This document shows, piece after piece, positions 16,706 through 25,482 of a DNA stretch of 64,000 bases; positions within the stretch are counted from its first letter, which is position 1, and each line of letters opens with the position of its first letter. Below the pieces are notes generated by a model, which was not told the DNA's origin, made no database searches, and worked only from the letters and a program-made list of their open reading frames with translations. Position numbers and translations under genes: made by a program. This stretch comes from Shewanella psychrophila (GTDB lineage: Bacteria > Pseudomonadota > Gammaproteobacteria > Enterobacterales > Shewanellaceae), in the NCBI RefSeq assembly GCF_002005305.1, contig NZ_CP014782.1, positions 868,001 through 932,000 on the forward strand. Reading direction: 5' to 3'.

Positions 16706-18547
16706 TTATAGCGTACAGTTATCGCAGAACAGGTACATGCCGTTAGGATCATCGAAGGCATTGAACTCTTCAATCACACCAGACCATTGAGTCAGTACTT
16801 GTTCGATAAGTGAATTACCCATGGTGCTTTGAGGCAAGTAAGTGGCGACCGAGGCGAACATCTCCTGGATAAACAGCTCTTGTGTGGTTAACTCTTGCTC
16901 TATTATCTGACTATCGAAGTCTTCCAGACCGGCCATATCCGCCGCCTTGGCAACCGCATTGTCAAGATCGCCAACCTCATCGATAAGTCCTAATTCGAGA
17001 GCCTTACGGCCAGACCACACTCGTCCTTGGGCTATGCTATCGACATCTTCCAGACTCATGTCGCGCTCTTTAGCGACTAATGAGATGAAGTCATGATATC
17101 CACGTTCGATATGACGCTGAATGACGCTCTTAATCTCAGGGGTTAAGCCCTTGGCTACTGAGATGCCAGCCCACTGTGATGTGGCAACACCATCGGTATG
17201 TATCCCTAAACTAGAGAGAGAATCTTCGAAGGTGGTGATCATGCCGAAGATCCCGATGGAGCCAGTGAGTGTGGTGGGAGTGGCATAGATGTAATCGGCA
17301 CTGGCCGAGATCCAGTATCCACCCGAAGCGGCGTAACTCCCCATGCTCACGACGACGGGTTTACCAGCTGTTTTGAGTGCCAGGACTTCTTGACGGATCT
17401 GCTCGGAGGCAAAAGCACTGCCGCCTGGGCTGTCTACGCGCAGTACTACAGCCTTGACATTATCATCAAATCTGGCTTTGCGAAGCAGCTTGGAGGTACT
17501 CTCACCACCAATTTGACCAGCGGGTTGATTGCCGTTGAGTATAGTGCCTTTCGCCACTATGATGCCGACGGTGTCCTCAATGAACAGATCCGGTTGAGTC
17601 GAAATGAGAGACTGATAGTCATACAAGCTTACCTGCTTGTAGCTGTTTCCCTCAGTGGCTTTACCCACTGTTTCTATCATCTCGAGTCTGAAGGCTTCTG
17701 TAGAGGCTAGCTCGTCTACCCAATGCATGTTGATGGCCATATCTGCGGATTTACCATCGGCCTTATCAAGCTCAGCTAGGTAAGTGTCAGCATCGAGTAC
17801 CAACTGCTCAGGCTTTATGTCGCGATTGCTTGATACTGTGGCTGCATAGCTGGCCCAGATATCATTGAGTAATTCAGTATTAGCTTTTTTAGCGGCGGGA
17901 GACATGTCGTCGCGAATATAAGGCTCGACCGCTGACTTGAAGGTACCAACACGGAAGATATGGGCATTGATTTTAAGCTTATCCAATGCAGACTTATAGT
18001 ACTGGCGGTAGCGACTTAAGCCTTCTAATTCGACACTTCCCTGGGGGTTGAGATAGATGGTGTCGGCGAAACTGGCTAAGAAGTACTGGTTTTGTCCGTA
18101 CCAGTTGGCTGTCGCCAGTATCGGCTTACCCGTCTCTTTAAAGCGTGTGAGGGCATCACCAATAGATTGAAGTTTACTTATCCCGGTCCATCTGAGATGA
18201 CCCATGTCTAACACGATAGCTGAGATACGCTCGTCGGCGGCGGCATTATCGATGACATTAAGGATATCGGCGAGTAAGATTTCACCAGAGCCATCACTGT
18301 TTTTACTGTTTTTCATGGCCGCTTCGATGGGATCGACTTGACGTTTCTGCTCAACGATAGAACCGGCTAAGTCCAAGACAAGCGCTGATCCTGATTCAAC
18401 CTGGATATTCTCATCGGTACTCACTGCGATTATGATTACCGCAAGTAAGCCGAAAAAGAAAAGATTGAGCACCAGCTTTCTAAATCCGTTAACGGTTTTC
18501 CAGATAAGCTGAAATATTCTTTTAATTAATGAGGGTTTAGCGGACAT
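16706..18547 (-). CDS. sppA: Signal peptide peptidase SppA, 67-kDa type
   Basis: This 613-residue inner-membrane serine protease degrades cleaved signal peptides. One N-terminal membrane anchor (about residues 24-43) is followed by tandem ClpP-like domains. The catalytic dyad is visible: Lys204 in RVGTFKSAVEPY, and nucleophile Ser408 in GSYAASGGYWIS, equivalent to E. coli K209 and S409. TLTGSIGIFG and SGRKALELGLIDEVG are further family motifs. GGAG about 7 nt upstream supports the ATG at 18547. The last few residues contain a Cys-x-x-Cys (CDNC), a feature not required by the family. Confidence 0.95.
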   Translation of the reverse strand: MSAKPSLIKRIFQLIWKTVNGFRKLVLNLFFFGLLAVIIIAVSTDENIQVESGSALVLDLAGSIVEQKRQVDPIEAAMKNSKNSDGSGEILLADILNVIDNAAADERISAIVLDMGHLRWTGISKLQSIGDALTRFKETGKPILATANWYGQNQYFLASFADTIYLNPQGSVELEGLSRYRQYYKSALDKLKINAHIFRVGTFKSAVEPYIRDDMSPAAKKANTELLNDIWASYAATVSSNRDIKPEQLVLDADTYLAELDKADGKSADMAINMHWVDELASTEAFRLEMIETVGKATEGNSYKQVSLYDYQSLISTQPDLFIEDTVGIIVAKGTILNGNQPAGQIGGESTSKLLRKARFDDNVKAVVLRVDSPGGSAFASEQIRQEVLALKTAGKPVVVSMGSYAASGGYWISASADYIYATPTTLTGSIGIFGMITTFEDSLSSLGIHTDGVATSQWAGISVAKGLTPEIKSVIQRHIERGYHDFISLVAKERDMSLEDVDSIAQGRVWSGRKALELGLIDEVGDLDNAVAKAADMAGLEDFDSQIIEQELTTQELFIQEMFASVATYLPQSTMGNSLIEQVLTQWSGVIEEFNAFDDPNGMYLFCDNCTL

Positions 18548-18682
18548 TATCCACTCCTTTATTACTTCAATATGACTATGCTAACTGAAAAAACCTCGAT
18601 CAGGGTAATTGAATTGTAAAGGAATCTAATATATCCCGAGTGGCTCTGGAGTTGAGCTTAAGAGAAACAAGAGGTATGCTGA

Positions 18683-18701
18683 TTTAAATCACTTGTTTAA
18701 A
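18683..18701. promoter_or_regulatory. Palindromic site upstream of fadH, PsrA/FadR-type candidate
   Basis: TTTAAATCACTTGTTTAAA lies 12 bp before the fadH ATG. Its reverse complement shares AAACAAGTG with the palindrome before the acyl-CoA dehydrogenase gene (41465-41481). The pattern AAAC-N4-GTTT is the PsrA-type fatty-acid operator known from gammaproteobacteria. This copy is imperfect (AAAT in one arm). Confidence 0.4.
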
Positions 18702-18713
18702 AAGGATGTTTGA

Positions 18714-20747
18714 ATGTCGTTTCCGCATTTATTAGAACCCTTAGACCTGGGCTTTACCCAGCTAAAAAACCGTGTGCTAATGGGCTCCATGCACACAGGT
18801 TTAGAAGAGGAAAAGGGCGGTTTTGAGAAACTGGCAGTATTTTATCAAGAGCGGGCTCGAGGTGGAGTGGGCCTGATCGTGACGGGCGGCATTTCGCCAA
18901 ATTTACGTGGCCGCCTCGCGCCTAATGGGTGCCAGTTGAGTTTTCCTTGGCAAGTGTCTAAACACAAGAAGATCACTCAGGCGGTACATGAAGCCGATGG
19001 CAAGATTTGTATTCAGCTGCTTCATGCTGGCCGCTATGGCTACCACCCTTTTTCTGTGGCACCCAGTAAGATTAAGTCGCCTATTACCCCTTTTACGCCG
19101 ACCGCCATGTCTGCCAGACAAATTCGTGGCACCATCAAAGATTATGCAACCTCTTCTGCCTTGGCGAAAAAGGCGGGCTATGACGGCGTAGAAGTCATGG
19201 GATCCGAAGGCTATCTCATTAATGAGTTTATCTCTGCCAGCACTAACGTCCGTAATGATGAATGGGGCGGGAGCTTCGAAAATCGAATTAAACTACCTCT
19301 TGAAATAGTTCGCAGCATACGCGAAAAAGTGGGTAAAGATTTTATTATCATTTTTAGACTCTCCATGCTGGATCTGGTCGATAATGGCTCCTCATGGGAG
19401 GAGGTCGTCGATTTAGCCAAGAGACTCGAAAAAGAAGGCGTCAGCATCATCAATACCGGGATTGGTTGGCATGAGGCCAGAATTCCCACCATTGCCACCA
19501 GTGTGCCAAGGGGCGCTTTCGCTTGGGTCACCGAGAAACTTAAATCTGAAGTCTCGGTGCCGCTAATCGCCACTAACAGGATCAACACCCCGGAAATTGC
19601 TGAACAGATCATCTCATCGGGTCAGGCCGACATGGTGTCGATGGCGAGACCTTTCTTAGCCGACCCAGACTTTGTTAATAAAGCGGCGGCTAATACGCCT
19701 GAGCTTATCAACACTTGTATTGGTTGTAATCAGGCGTGTTTAGACCATGTGTTTGCGCGTAAACGTTCTACTTGTTTGGTCAACCCCAGAGCCTGTTATG
19801 AGACTGAGCTTAATTTCATGCCGGCAGAGAATAAGAAACGCATCGCTGTCATGGGCGCAGGTCCGGCCGGCATGGCATTTTCTATCTACGCCGCCACTCG
19901 AGGCCACGATGTGGTCTTGTTCGAAGCTAAACCTGAAGTCGGTGGCCAATTTAATCTTGCCCGAAAAATTCCTGGCAAAGAGGAGTTCGACGAAACCATA
20001 CGTTACTTTAAGGCTCAGATGAAGCTCAATAAGGTTGAGTTAAGACTCAATACCCGTTTGGATGCCTCTGTGGTTCGAGATGAAAAATTTGATGAAATTG
20101 TCATGTCTTCGGGTGTCGTGCCTAGAGAATTGAACTTGGATGGCTTCGATGATCCACGTGTAGTGGATTATCAGCAAGTGCTAAAAGGTGAAGTGAGCTT
20201 AGGTAAACGTGTTGCCTTGATCGGTGCCGGGGGTATTGGTTTCGATCTGGCTCATTTCATCTGTGAGGAGAAGTCTTCAACCTTGCAACCCGACAAATGG
20301 CTAAAGCAGTGGGGCATAGATAAAGAGTATAAACACAGAGGTGGCTTGAGGCATATTGGGGATGCTAATGCTGTGGAGGTCGAGCCTGAGGCTCATGAAA
20401 TCTATCTGCTGCAACGTAAGACGAGTAAGATGGGCAAAGATCTGGGTAAGACTACGGGATGGATCCATCGCTCTGTGTTGAAGCAACATAAGGTCAAGAT
20501 GAAAACGGGTGTCAGCTACCGTAAGTTCGATAATCAGGGGTTACACATATCAATAGATGACAAAGATGAAATATTAGCCGTGGACAATGTGGTTCTGTGT
20601 GCCGGTCAGGTATCTAATCGCACCTTACTCGAAGAGATGAAAGCAACGGGCTTACCGGTTCACCTCATAGGTGGTGTTGATGTTGCGGCTGAGCTGGATG
20701 CGAAGCGCGCCATCAGACAGGGGGCTGAGCTAGCCATCGCGTTATAA
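18714..20747 (+). CDS. fadH: 2,4-dienoyl-CoA reductase (NADPH)
   Basis: This 677-residue flavo-iron-sulfur enzyme reduces 2,4-dienoyl-CoA during beta-oxidation of unsaturated fatty acids. The order is an N-terminal old-yellow-enzyme-like TIM barrel (FMN; LKNRVLMGSMHTGLEE, LHAGRYGYHPF), then the 4Fe-4S cysteines in CIGCNQACLDHVFARKRSTC. An FAD dinucleotide fold follows (VMGAGPAGMAFSIYAATRGHDV), then an NADPH-binding fold (VALIGAGGIGFDLA). The length matches E. coli FadH (about 672). AAAGGATG precedes the start. Transcription is divergent from sppA. A palindrome resembling a fatty-acid regulator site directly precedes the RBS. Confidence 0.95.
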   Translation: MSFPHLLEPLDLGFTQLKNRVLMGSMHTGLEEEKGGFEKLAVFYQERARGGVGLIVTGGISPNLRGRLAPNGCQLSFPWQVSKHKKITQAVHEADGKICIQLLHAGRYGYHPFSVAPSKIKSPITPFTPTAMSARQIRGTIKDYATSSALAKKAGYDGVEVMGSEGYLINEFISASTNVRNDEWGGSFENRIKLPLEIVRSIREKVGKDFIIIFRLSMLDLVDNGSSWEEVVDLAKRLEKEGVSIINTGIGWHEARIPTIATSVPRGAFAWVTEKLKSEVSVPLIATNRINTPEIAEQIISSGQADMVSMARPFLADPDFVNKAAANTPELINTCIGCNQACLDHVFARKRSTCLVNPRACYETELNFMPAENKKRIAVMGAGPAGMAFSIYAATRGHDVVLFEAKPEVGGQFNLARKIPGKEEFDETIRYFKAQMKLNKVELRLNTRLDASVVRDEKFDEIVMSSGVVPRELNLDGFDDPRVVDYQQVLKGEVSLGKRVALIGAGGIGFDLAHFICEEKSSTLQPDKWLKQWGIDKEYKHRGGLRHIGDANAVEVEPEAHEIYLLQRKTSKMGKDLGKTTGWIHRSVLKQHKVKMKTGVSYRKFDNQGLHISIDDKDEILAVDNVVLCAGQVSNRTLLEEMKATGLPVHLIGGVDVAAELDAKRAIRQGAELAIAL

Positions 20748-20778
20748 TGATATAAAAGCTGGTTTCAAGATCGTCATT

Positions 20779-20817
20779 AAGCCTGATAGAGATGTATTGA
20801 TTCTATCAGGCTTTTTT
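20779..20817 (+). terminator. Rho-independent terminator of fadH
   Basis: Perfect 12-bp stem AAGCCTGATAGA/TCTATCAGGCTT (20779-20790 with 20802-20813), then T residues. Confidence 0.88.
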
Positions 20818-20839
20818 ATGTCTAATGTCTTGTCCTGGA

Positions 20840-21075
20840 ATGTGCTTGAGTATTGATGATCACTGGGAGAGCTTGTCATCTAATGGCGAATCACAACACC
20901 GGCGTATTTGGGCTAATTAAAGTTTCTAGGATTGGGGTTGTGCTTTGATGAGCACTGAGGTTGTTGTCAGGTGGCGAATCACAACATCGGTGTATTCAGG
21001 ACTGATTAGGATTTGGTTTGTGGCTGGTTGATCACTTTGGCACTTATGCCTGGTCGAGTCACGACATCACAGCCT
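20840..21075. repeat. Degenerate tandem repeats derived from the 3' end of yfaE
   Basis: The core TGGCGAATCACAACA occurs at 20884 and 20972 (88 bp apart). A third, diverged form (TGGTCGAGTCACGACATC) lies at 21051 inside the yfaE C-terminal coding region. Flanking sequence also repeats (TGATnAnCACT at about 20857, 20948 and 21029). Read on the minus strand, copy 2 encodes EYTDVVIRHL...KAQPQS followed by a stop, parallel to the gene's EGCDVVTRPG...NQPQTKS. Copy 1 gives KYAGVVIRH and then a stop. The two outer copies are decayed duplicates of the gene tail. Confidence 0.7.
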
Positions 21076-21380
21076 TCAGATGATAATTTAAGGTTTAAGT
21101 CGCTAGTGGGAGTGCAACAACAGGGCAGACACTCATCGTCTTTGAGTTCCACTAAGGGCTCGGTATGGTAGGTGACGGTGCCGCTGATGATTTTGGTTTT
21201 ACAGGCGCCGCAATAACCATTACGGCACTCTGAAAAGACCTTAACTTTCTTATGCTCTAATGCAATCAGTAGGCTAGGGTACTGCTGATTAAACAGCAGC
21301 ACAGGCTGGCCATCGAGACTGACGATGGGGGCTTTTTTTAAGATTTTATTAAAGGTCAAAGTCTTCAAATTCACTTTCAT
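21006..21380 (-). CDS. yfaE: YfaE-like 2Fe-2S ferredoxin for ribonucleotide reductase cofactor maintenance
   Basis: This small plant-type ferredoxin delivers electrons to rebuild the diferric-tyrosyl cofactor of NrdB in E. coli. The core aligns with YfaE: QQYPSLLIALEHKKVKV, the cluster cysteines CRNGYCGAC, and the distal CLPCCC. Compared with E. coli (84 residues) it has a C-terminal extension of about 27 residues after NLKLS, which coincides with a tandemly repeated DNA segment. The start is uncertain: ATG 21380 is used here, but ATG 21392 or TTG/GTG codons nearer the nrdB stop are possible, and none has a clear SD. It overlaps the 3' end of nrdB, so it is translationally coupled. Confidence 0.88.
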   Translation of the reverse strand: MKVNLKTLTFNKILKKAPIVSLDGQPVLLFNQQYPSLLIALEHKKVKVFSECRNGYCGACKTKIISGTVTYHTEPLVELKDDECLPCCCTPTSDLNLKLSSEGCDVVTRPGISAKVINQPQTKS

Positions 21381-22479
21381 CGATAGAGGCATCGATTTGA
21401 CCTACAAGGTAAGAGGAGACCTCTACTTCTTGTGGCGCTACCTGAACGGCATCACTTTCTAACCAGTTCTTCATCCAAGGCAGTGGGTTGGTGATCTCGG
21501 CATAATGACATGGTAGATTAACCGACTTCATGCGCTCATTGGTAATGTACTCGACATATTGGCACAAGATCTGTTCGTTAAGACCGATCATAGAGCCGTC
21601 TTTAAACAGGTATTGGGCCCATTCTTTCTCTTGCTCAGCGGCTTTAACGAAAATGTCATAGGCTTGCTGCTCACACTCTTTGGCTATCTCACCCATTTCA
21701 GGGTCATCAACACCGGCTCGCATTATCTTGAGGATATGTTGCGTGCTGTTAAGGTGTAGCGCCTCATCACGGGCAATAAGACGTATAATCTTTGCATTAC
21801 CTTCCATAACTTTACGTTCGGCGAATGCGAAAGAACAAGCGAAGCTAACGTAAAAACGAATGGCTTCTAATACATTGACTGACACCATACACAGATAAAG
21901 TGATTTCTTGATGGTACGCTGAGTGACCAGTAGCTCTTTACCGTTTATGGTGTGTGTACCTTCACCGAGAAGGTGGAAGGCTTGGGTAAGCTGAATCAAG
22001 TCATCATAATACTGGGCGATGTCTGTCGCACGCTTCAAAATCTCTTCATTTTCAACTATGTCATCAAAAATGATAGAAGGATCGTTAACAATATTACGTA
22101 TAATATGAGTGTAAGATCGAGAGTGTATGGTCTCGGAGAATGACCAAGTTTCAATCCAGGTCTCGAGTTCCGGCAGTGACACTAGAGGCAAGAAAGCCAC
22201 ATTAGGTGAGCGGCCTTGTATTGAATCAAGCAAAGTCTGATATTTTAGGTTTGAGATGAAAATATGTTTTTCATGATCTGGAAGTGCGGCGTAATCAATT
22301 TTATCTTTACTGACATCAACTTCCTCAGGACGCCAGAAAAAAGACAGCTGTTTTTCAATTAGCTTTTCAAACACTTCATATTTTTGCACATCGTAACGGG
22401 CGACGTTGACCGACTGCCCCATGAACATAGGTTCAAGGCGAGCATTATTAGGTGTTTGACAAAATGTAGAGTAGGCCAT
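21349..22479 (-). CDS. nrdB: Ribonucleoside-diphosphate reductase class Ia, beta subunit
   Basis: This 376-residue small subunit houses the diiron centre and stable tyrosyl radical that starts nucleotide reduction in NrdA. Ligand and radical residues are visible in FSETIHSRSYTHI (Glu, His and the radical Tyr in the E-x2-H-x3-Y pattern), and the second carboxylate set is in ARDEALHLN. The acidic C-terminal tail (ESEFEDFDL) is the NrdA-binding peptide. GGAAG precedes the ATG. It is separated from nrdA by a 363-bp gap that contains a MITE-like element, an unusually large spacing for this operon. yfaE overlaps its end. Confidence 0.97.
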   Translation of the reverse strand: MAYSTFCQTPNNARLEPMFMGQSVNVARYDVQKYEVFEKLIEKQLSFFWRPEEVDVSKDKIDYAALPDHEKHIFISNLKYQTLLDSIQGRSPNVAFLPLVSLPELETWIETWSFSETIHSRSYTHIIRNIVNDPSIIFDDIVENEEILKRATDIAQYYDDLIQLTQAFHLLGEGTHTINGKELLVTQRTIKKSLYLCMVSVNVLEAIRFYVSFACSFAFAERKVMEGNAKIIRLIARDEALHLNSTQHILKIMRAGVDDPEMGEIAKECEQQAYDIFVKAAEQEKEWAQYLFKDGSMIGLNEQILCQYVEYITNERMKSVNLPCHYAEITNPLPWMKNWLESDAVQVAPQEVEVSSYLVGQIDASIDESEFEDFDL

Positions 22480-22496
22480 GTTTTCTTCCAGAATAT

Positions 22497-22513
22497 AGGG
22501 GCTTCATGCCCCT
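22497..22513 (-). other. Hairpin upstream of nrdB
   Basis: AGGGGC/GCCCCT with loop TTCAT lies about 18 bp before the nrdB start on the minus strand. It could attenuate or stabilise the nrdB message. It is small and has no T run. Confidence 0.35.
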
Positions 22514-22578
22514 AATAAATTTAATTATGGATCCACTCATTATACGATGGATCCAGGTCTCAATCACTGCAACGTGTC

Positions 22579-22845
22579 ATATCAATCGGTATAAAGGTGT
22601 GGTCACTCAGCGAGAGTTTAGCGCTTGTGAGACAAGGCAACGAGTGAGGGACATAGTTTTTCTACGTTTAAGCTCGTTAACGCCGTATCGGAAGTGCTAA
22701 AACTCGCCTTTCAGGAGTGTTTTTGGCTGCCTAATTCTGTGTTGAATGAGTTCAAAAGGGATCACCATTTCTTCACTCTTTCGCCTTGAATTATGCTGCC
22801 AAAAATAACTCTGAGTTGACCACCTTCTTATACAGATTGGTATTA
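22579..22845. mobile_element. MITE-like element between nrdA and nrdB
   Basis: About 267 bp with terminal inverted repeats of roughly 32 bp. The left end reads ATATCAATCGGTATAAAG and continues GTGTGGTCACTCAG (22579-22610). The right end, reverse complemented, reads ATACCAATCTGTATAAG and continues AAGGTGGTCAACTCAG. No open reading frame of note is inside. The outermost TAA at the right end supplies the stop codon of nrdA (22845-22843 on the minus strand). Ends of the form TAATACCAATC recur as small repeats in marine gammaproteobacteria as far as I recall. The mobilising transposase is not here. Confidence 0.7.
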
Positions 22846-25131
22846 TATCTTACACGCGCCACCTTCACAGTCTTCGTCATCTTTCTCTATGCTGATCATG
22901 CTGTCCATCTGATCTGAAGCACCATCACGAGTGTTGTGATAATAGAGAGTCTTGACTCCGAGCTTGTAGGCATTTAACAGGTCTTTTAATAACACCTGCA
23001 TCGGGACCTTGTTACCTTCGAATCGGTTTGGATCATAGTTAGTGTTTGCCGAGATGGCTTGGTCGACAAACTTCTGCATCAAGCCAACAAGCTGTATATA
23101 ACCATCATTATTTGGCATTTGCCAAAGTAGCTCATAGCTATACTGGTATTTCTCGAAATCCGGTACAACTTGCTTTAGCTGACCATCTTTACTCGACTTA
23201 ACACTGATAAGACCGCGCGGTGGCTCGATACCATTGGTCGCGTTTGAGATTTGCGATGATGTTTCTGATGGCATTAGCGCCGACAGGGTTGAGTTACGCA
23301 GTCCATGTTTAACTATGTCTTGACGCAGAGTTTCCCAATCCATATGCAGCGGTTCATCACATATCTTATCCAGAGAACGCTTATAAGTATCGATGGGCAA
23401 CACACCCTTCGAATAGGTTGTTTCATGGAATGCAGGGCAGGCGCCTTGCTCTTTAGCTAAATTCATTGAAGCCTTGAGCAAGTAGTACTGTATGGCTTCG
23501 AATGTTTTATGGGTGATGTTATTAGCCGAACCATCTGAGTAGCGGACCCCTTCCTTTGCTAAGTAATTAGCAAAGTTAATCACGCCTATACCTAAGGTAC
23601 GACGGTTCATCGAAGACTGACGTGCGGCGATGATAGGGTAATCCTGGTAATCGAGTAAGTTATCTAAGGCTCTTACTGCCAAGTCAGCTAAAGGTTCGAG
23701 TTCTGATAGATCCTTAATGGCACCTAAGTTCAAAGCAGACAGGGTACAAAGGGCTATTTCGCCTTCAGGATCATTGATGTTATTGAGCGGCTTAGTCGGC
23801 AGTGCAATCTCAAGACATAAGTTTGACTGTCTGATTGGCGCAACCTTGCTGTCGAAAGGACTGTGTGTATTACAATGATCCACGTTTTGTATATAGATAC
23901 GGCCGGTAGAGGCGCGCTCTTGCATCATCAATGAGAATAACTCAGTTGCCTTTATCTGAGTCTTGCGAACAGAATCATCGGCTTCATACTGAAGATAGAG
24001 ACGTTCGAATTCGTCCTGATCTTCAAAAAATGCATCATAAAGACCCGGCACATCCGATGGGCTAAATAAACTGATCATTCCGCCTTTGATTAAGCGTTGA
24101 TACATGAGTTTGTTTAGCTGTACACCATAATCAAGGTGACGAACACGGTTATCTTCAACGCCACGGTTATTCTTTAATACCAGTAACGATTCGACTTCCA
24201 GATGCCATAGAGGGTAGAACAAGGTCGCTGCACCACCACGAACACCGCCCTGGGAGCAAGACTTAACGGCGGTCTGGAAATACTTAAAGAAAGGCAGACA
24301 ACCGGTATGAAATGCCTCACCACCGCGGATAGGGCTACCTAATGCACGAATACGACCGGCATTCACACCGATTCCGGCGCGCTGACTGACATATTTAACG
24401 ATAGATGAGGCTGTCGCATTGATAGAGTCTAAGCTATCACCACATTCGATCAATACACATGAACTGAACTGACGTGTGGGTGTACGAACCCCCGCCATAA
24501 TAGGTGTTGGTAGCGATATCTTAAATGTTGAAACCGCATCATAGAAACGCTTAATGTAACTCAGGCGTGTCTCTTGAGGGTATTTAGCGAACAAACAAGC
24601 GGCGACTAAGATATAAAGGAACTGTGCACTTTCATATATCTCGTGAGTAACACGGTTCTGAACCAGATATTTACCTTCTAGCTGTTTTACTGCTGCATAG
24701 GAAAAATCCATATCGCGCCAGTGATCAACATAACCATCTAAGATATCGAGTTCTTCGCGGCTGTAATCCTCAAGAATATGTTGGTCATACTTGCCTGACT
24801 CTACCAGTTTAACAACATGGTCATAGAGTTTAGGTGGTTCAAATTGGCCAAATGCCTTCTTTCTTAAATGAAAAACGGCTAAGCGAGCTGAGAGAAACTG
24901 GTAATCTGGTGCTTCGGGTGAGATGAGATCGGCTGCGGCCTTAATTATCGTTTCATGAATAGCTTCGGTAGGAATACCATCGAAAAATTGCAGGTGTGAT
25001 CTGAGCTCTACTTCTGAGACCGAGACATTCTTAAGATCTTTGGCTGCCCATGTGATCACGCGGTGGATTTTTTCTAGGTCGATGGTCTCGCGCTCGCCAC
25101 TACGTTTGGTGACTTTCATATTGCTATTCAT
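22843..25131 (-). CDS. nrdA: Ribonucleoside-diphosphate reductase class Ia, alpha subunit
   Basis: This 762-residue large subunit reduces NDPs to dNDPs. An N-terminal ATP-cone (residues about 5-95: KVTKRSGERETIDLEKIHRV) gives dATP/ATP overall activity control. The barrel contains FSSCVLIECGDSLDSI (active-site Cys), NLCLEIALPT with CTLSALNLG (Asn and the radical/acid Cys-Glu region), and GSPIRGG and QGGVRGGAATLF. The C-terminal CEGGACKI carries the swinging Cys pair (C755, C760) re-reduced by thioredoxin or glutaredoxin. The reading frame stops exactly in the terminal bases of the downstream MITE. Upstream it has a strong NrdR box and a DnaA box. Confidence 0.97.
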   Translation of the reverse strand: MNSNMKVTKRSGERETIDLEKIHRVITWAAKDLKNVSVSEVELRSHLQFFDGIPTEAIHETIIKAAADLISPEAPDYQFLSARLAVFHLRKKAFGQFEPPKLYDHVVKLVESGKYDQHILEDYSREELDILDGYVDHWRDMDFSYAAVKQLEGKYLVQNRVTHEIYESAQFLYILVAACLFAKYPQETRLSYIKRFYDAVSTFKISLPTPIMAGVRTPTRQFSSCVLIECGDSLDSINATASSIVKYVSQRAGIGVNAGRIRALGSPIRGGEAFHTGCLPFFKYFQTAVKSCSQGGVRGGAATLFYPLWHLEVESLLVLKNNRGVEDNRVRHLDYGVQLNKLMYQRLIKGGMISLFSPSDVPGLYDAFFEDQDEFERLYLQYEADDSVRKTQIKATELFSLMMQERASTGRIYIQNVDHCNTHSPFDSKVAPIRQSNLCLEIALPTKPLNNINDPEGEIALCTLSALNLGAIKDLSELEPLADLAVRALDNLLDYQDYPIIAARQSSMNRRTLGIGVINFANYLAKEGVRYSDGSANNITHKTFEAIQYYLLKASMNLAKEQGACPAFHETTYSKGVLPIDTYKRSLDKICDEPLHMDWETLRQDIVKHGLRNSTLSALMPSETSSQISNATNGIEPPRGLISVKSSKDGQLKQVVPDFEKYQYSYELLWQMPNNDGYIQLVGLMQKFVDQAISANTNYDPNRFEGNKVPMQVLLKDLLNAYKLGVKTLYYHNTRDGASDQMDSMISIEKDDEDCEGGACKI

Positions 25132-25276
25132 TAAAGATAGGCCTTGATAATAATTTCTGAGAATGAGGTTTTAGCTCATCCTAGGATTCCCTGTATAACA
25201 ACTAATTTAAACACTAAAATAGGTCACTTCTATGACGAGATATAAGTCTTAACTTGTGTCTCTGATTGTCACATAC

Positions 25277-25292
25277 ACACAATATATAGTGT
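25277..25292. promoter_or_regulatory. NrdR box of the nrdAB promoter
   Basis: ACACAATATATAGTGT is a perfect 16-bp match to the ATP-cone repressor NrdR consensus (acaCwAtATaTwGtgt). It lies about 145 bp upstream of nrdA. On the minus strand its TATATT core could serve as the -10. A weaker second box (25306-25321, reading ACACTATCTTGTACCT on the minus strand) is 29 bp away and overlaps a possible -35 (TTGTAC). NrdR normally binds paired boxes about three helical turns apart. Confidence 0.75.
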
Positions 25293-25372
25293 TTTAAAAT
25301 TTCTAAGGTACAAGATAGTGTCGTTTAGGTGATTTTGCAAGTCCCAATTATCACAACAAGCTGTGGCCATCT

Positions 25373-25381
25373 TGTGGATAA
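25373..25381 (-). promoter_or_regulatory. DnaA box upstream of nrdA
   Basis: The minus strand reads TTATCCACA, the exact high-affinity DnaA 9-mer. In E. coli DnaA controls nrdAB through such boxes upstream of the promoter, so the position here (about 80 bp upstream of the NrdR box) is meaningful, although a single 9-mer can occur by chance. Confidence 0.55.
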
Positions 25382-25482
25382 CTTGAGGGTAAAATTTAGG
25401 GTTAGTATTGGCTAACCTTTGAGGTCGGAATTCATTGGCTTTATTCCTATCAGATGGAATATTGAGCGGGCTAAAAAGGATG

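Noticed and set aside
19211..19612. 133-codon minus-strand frame within fadH
   Set aside because: Antisense shadow of a conserved barrel sequence.
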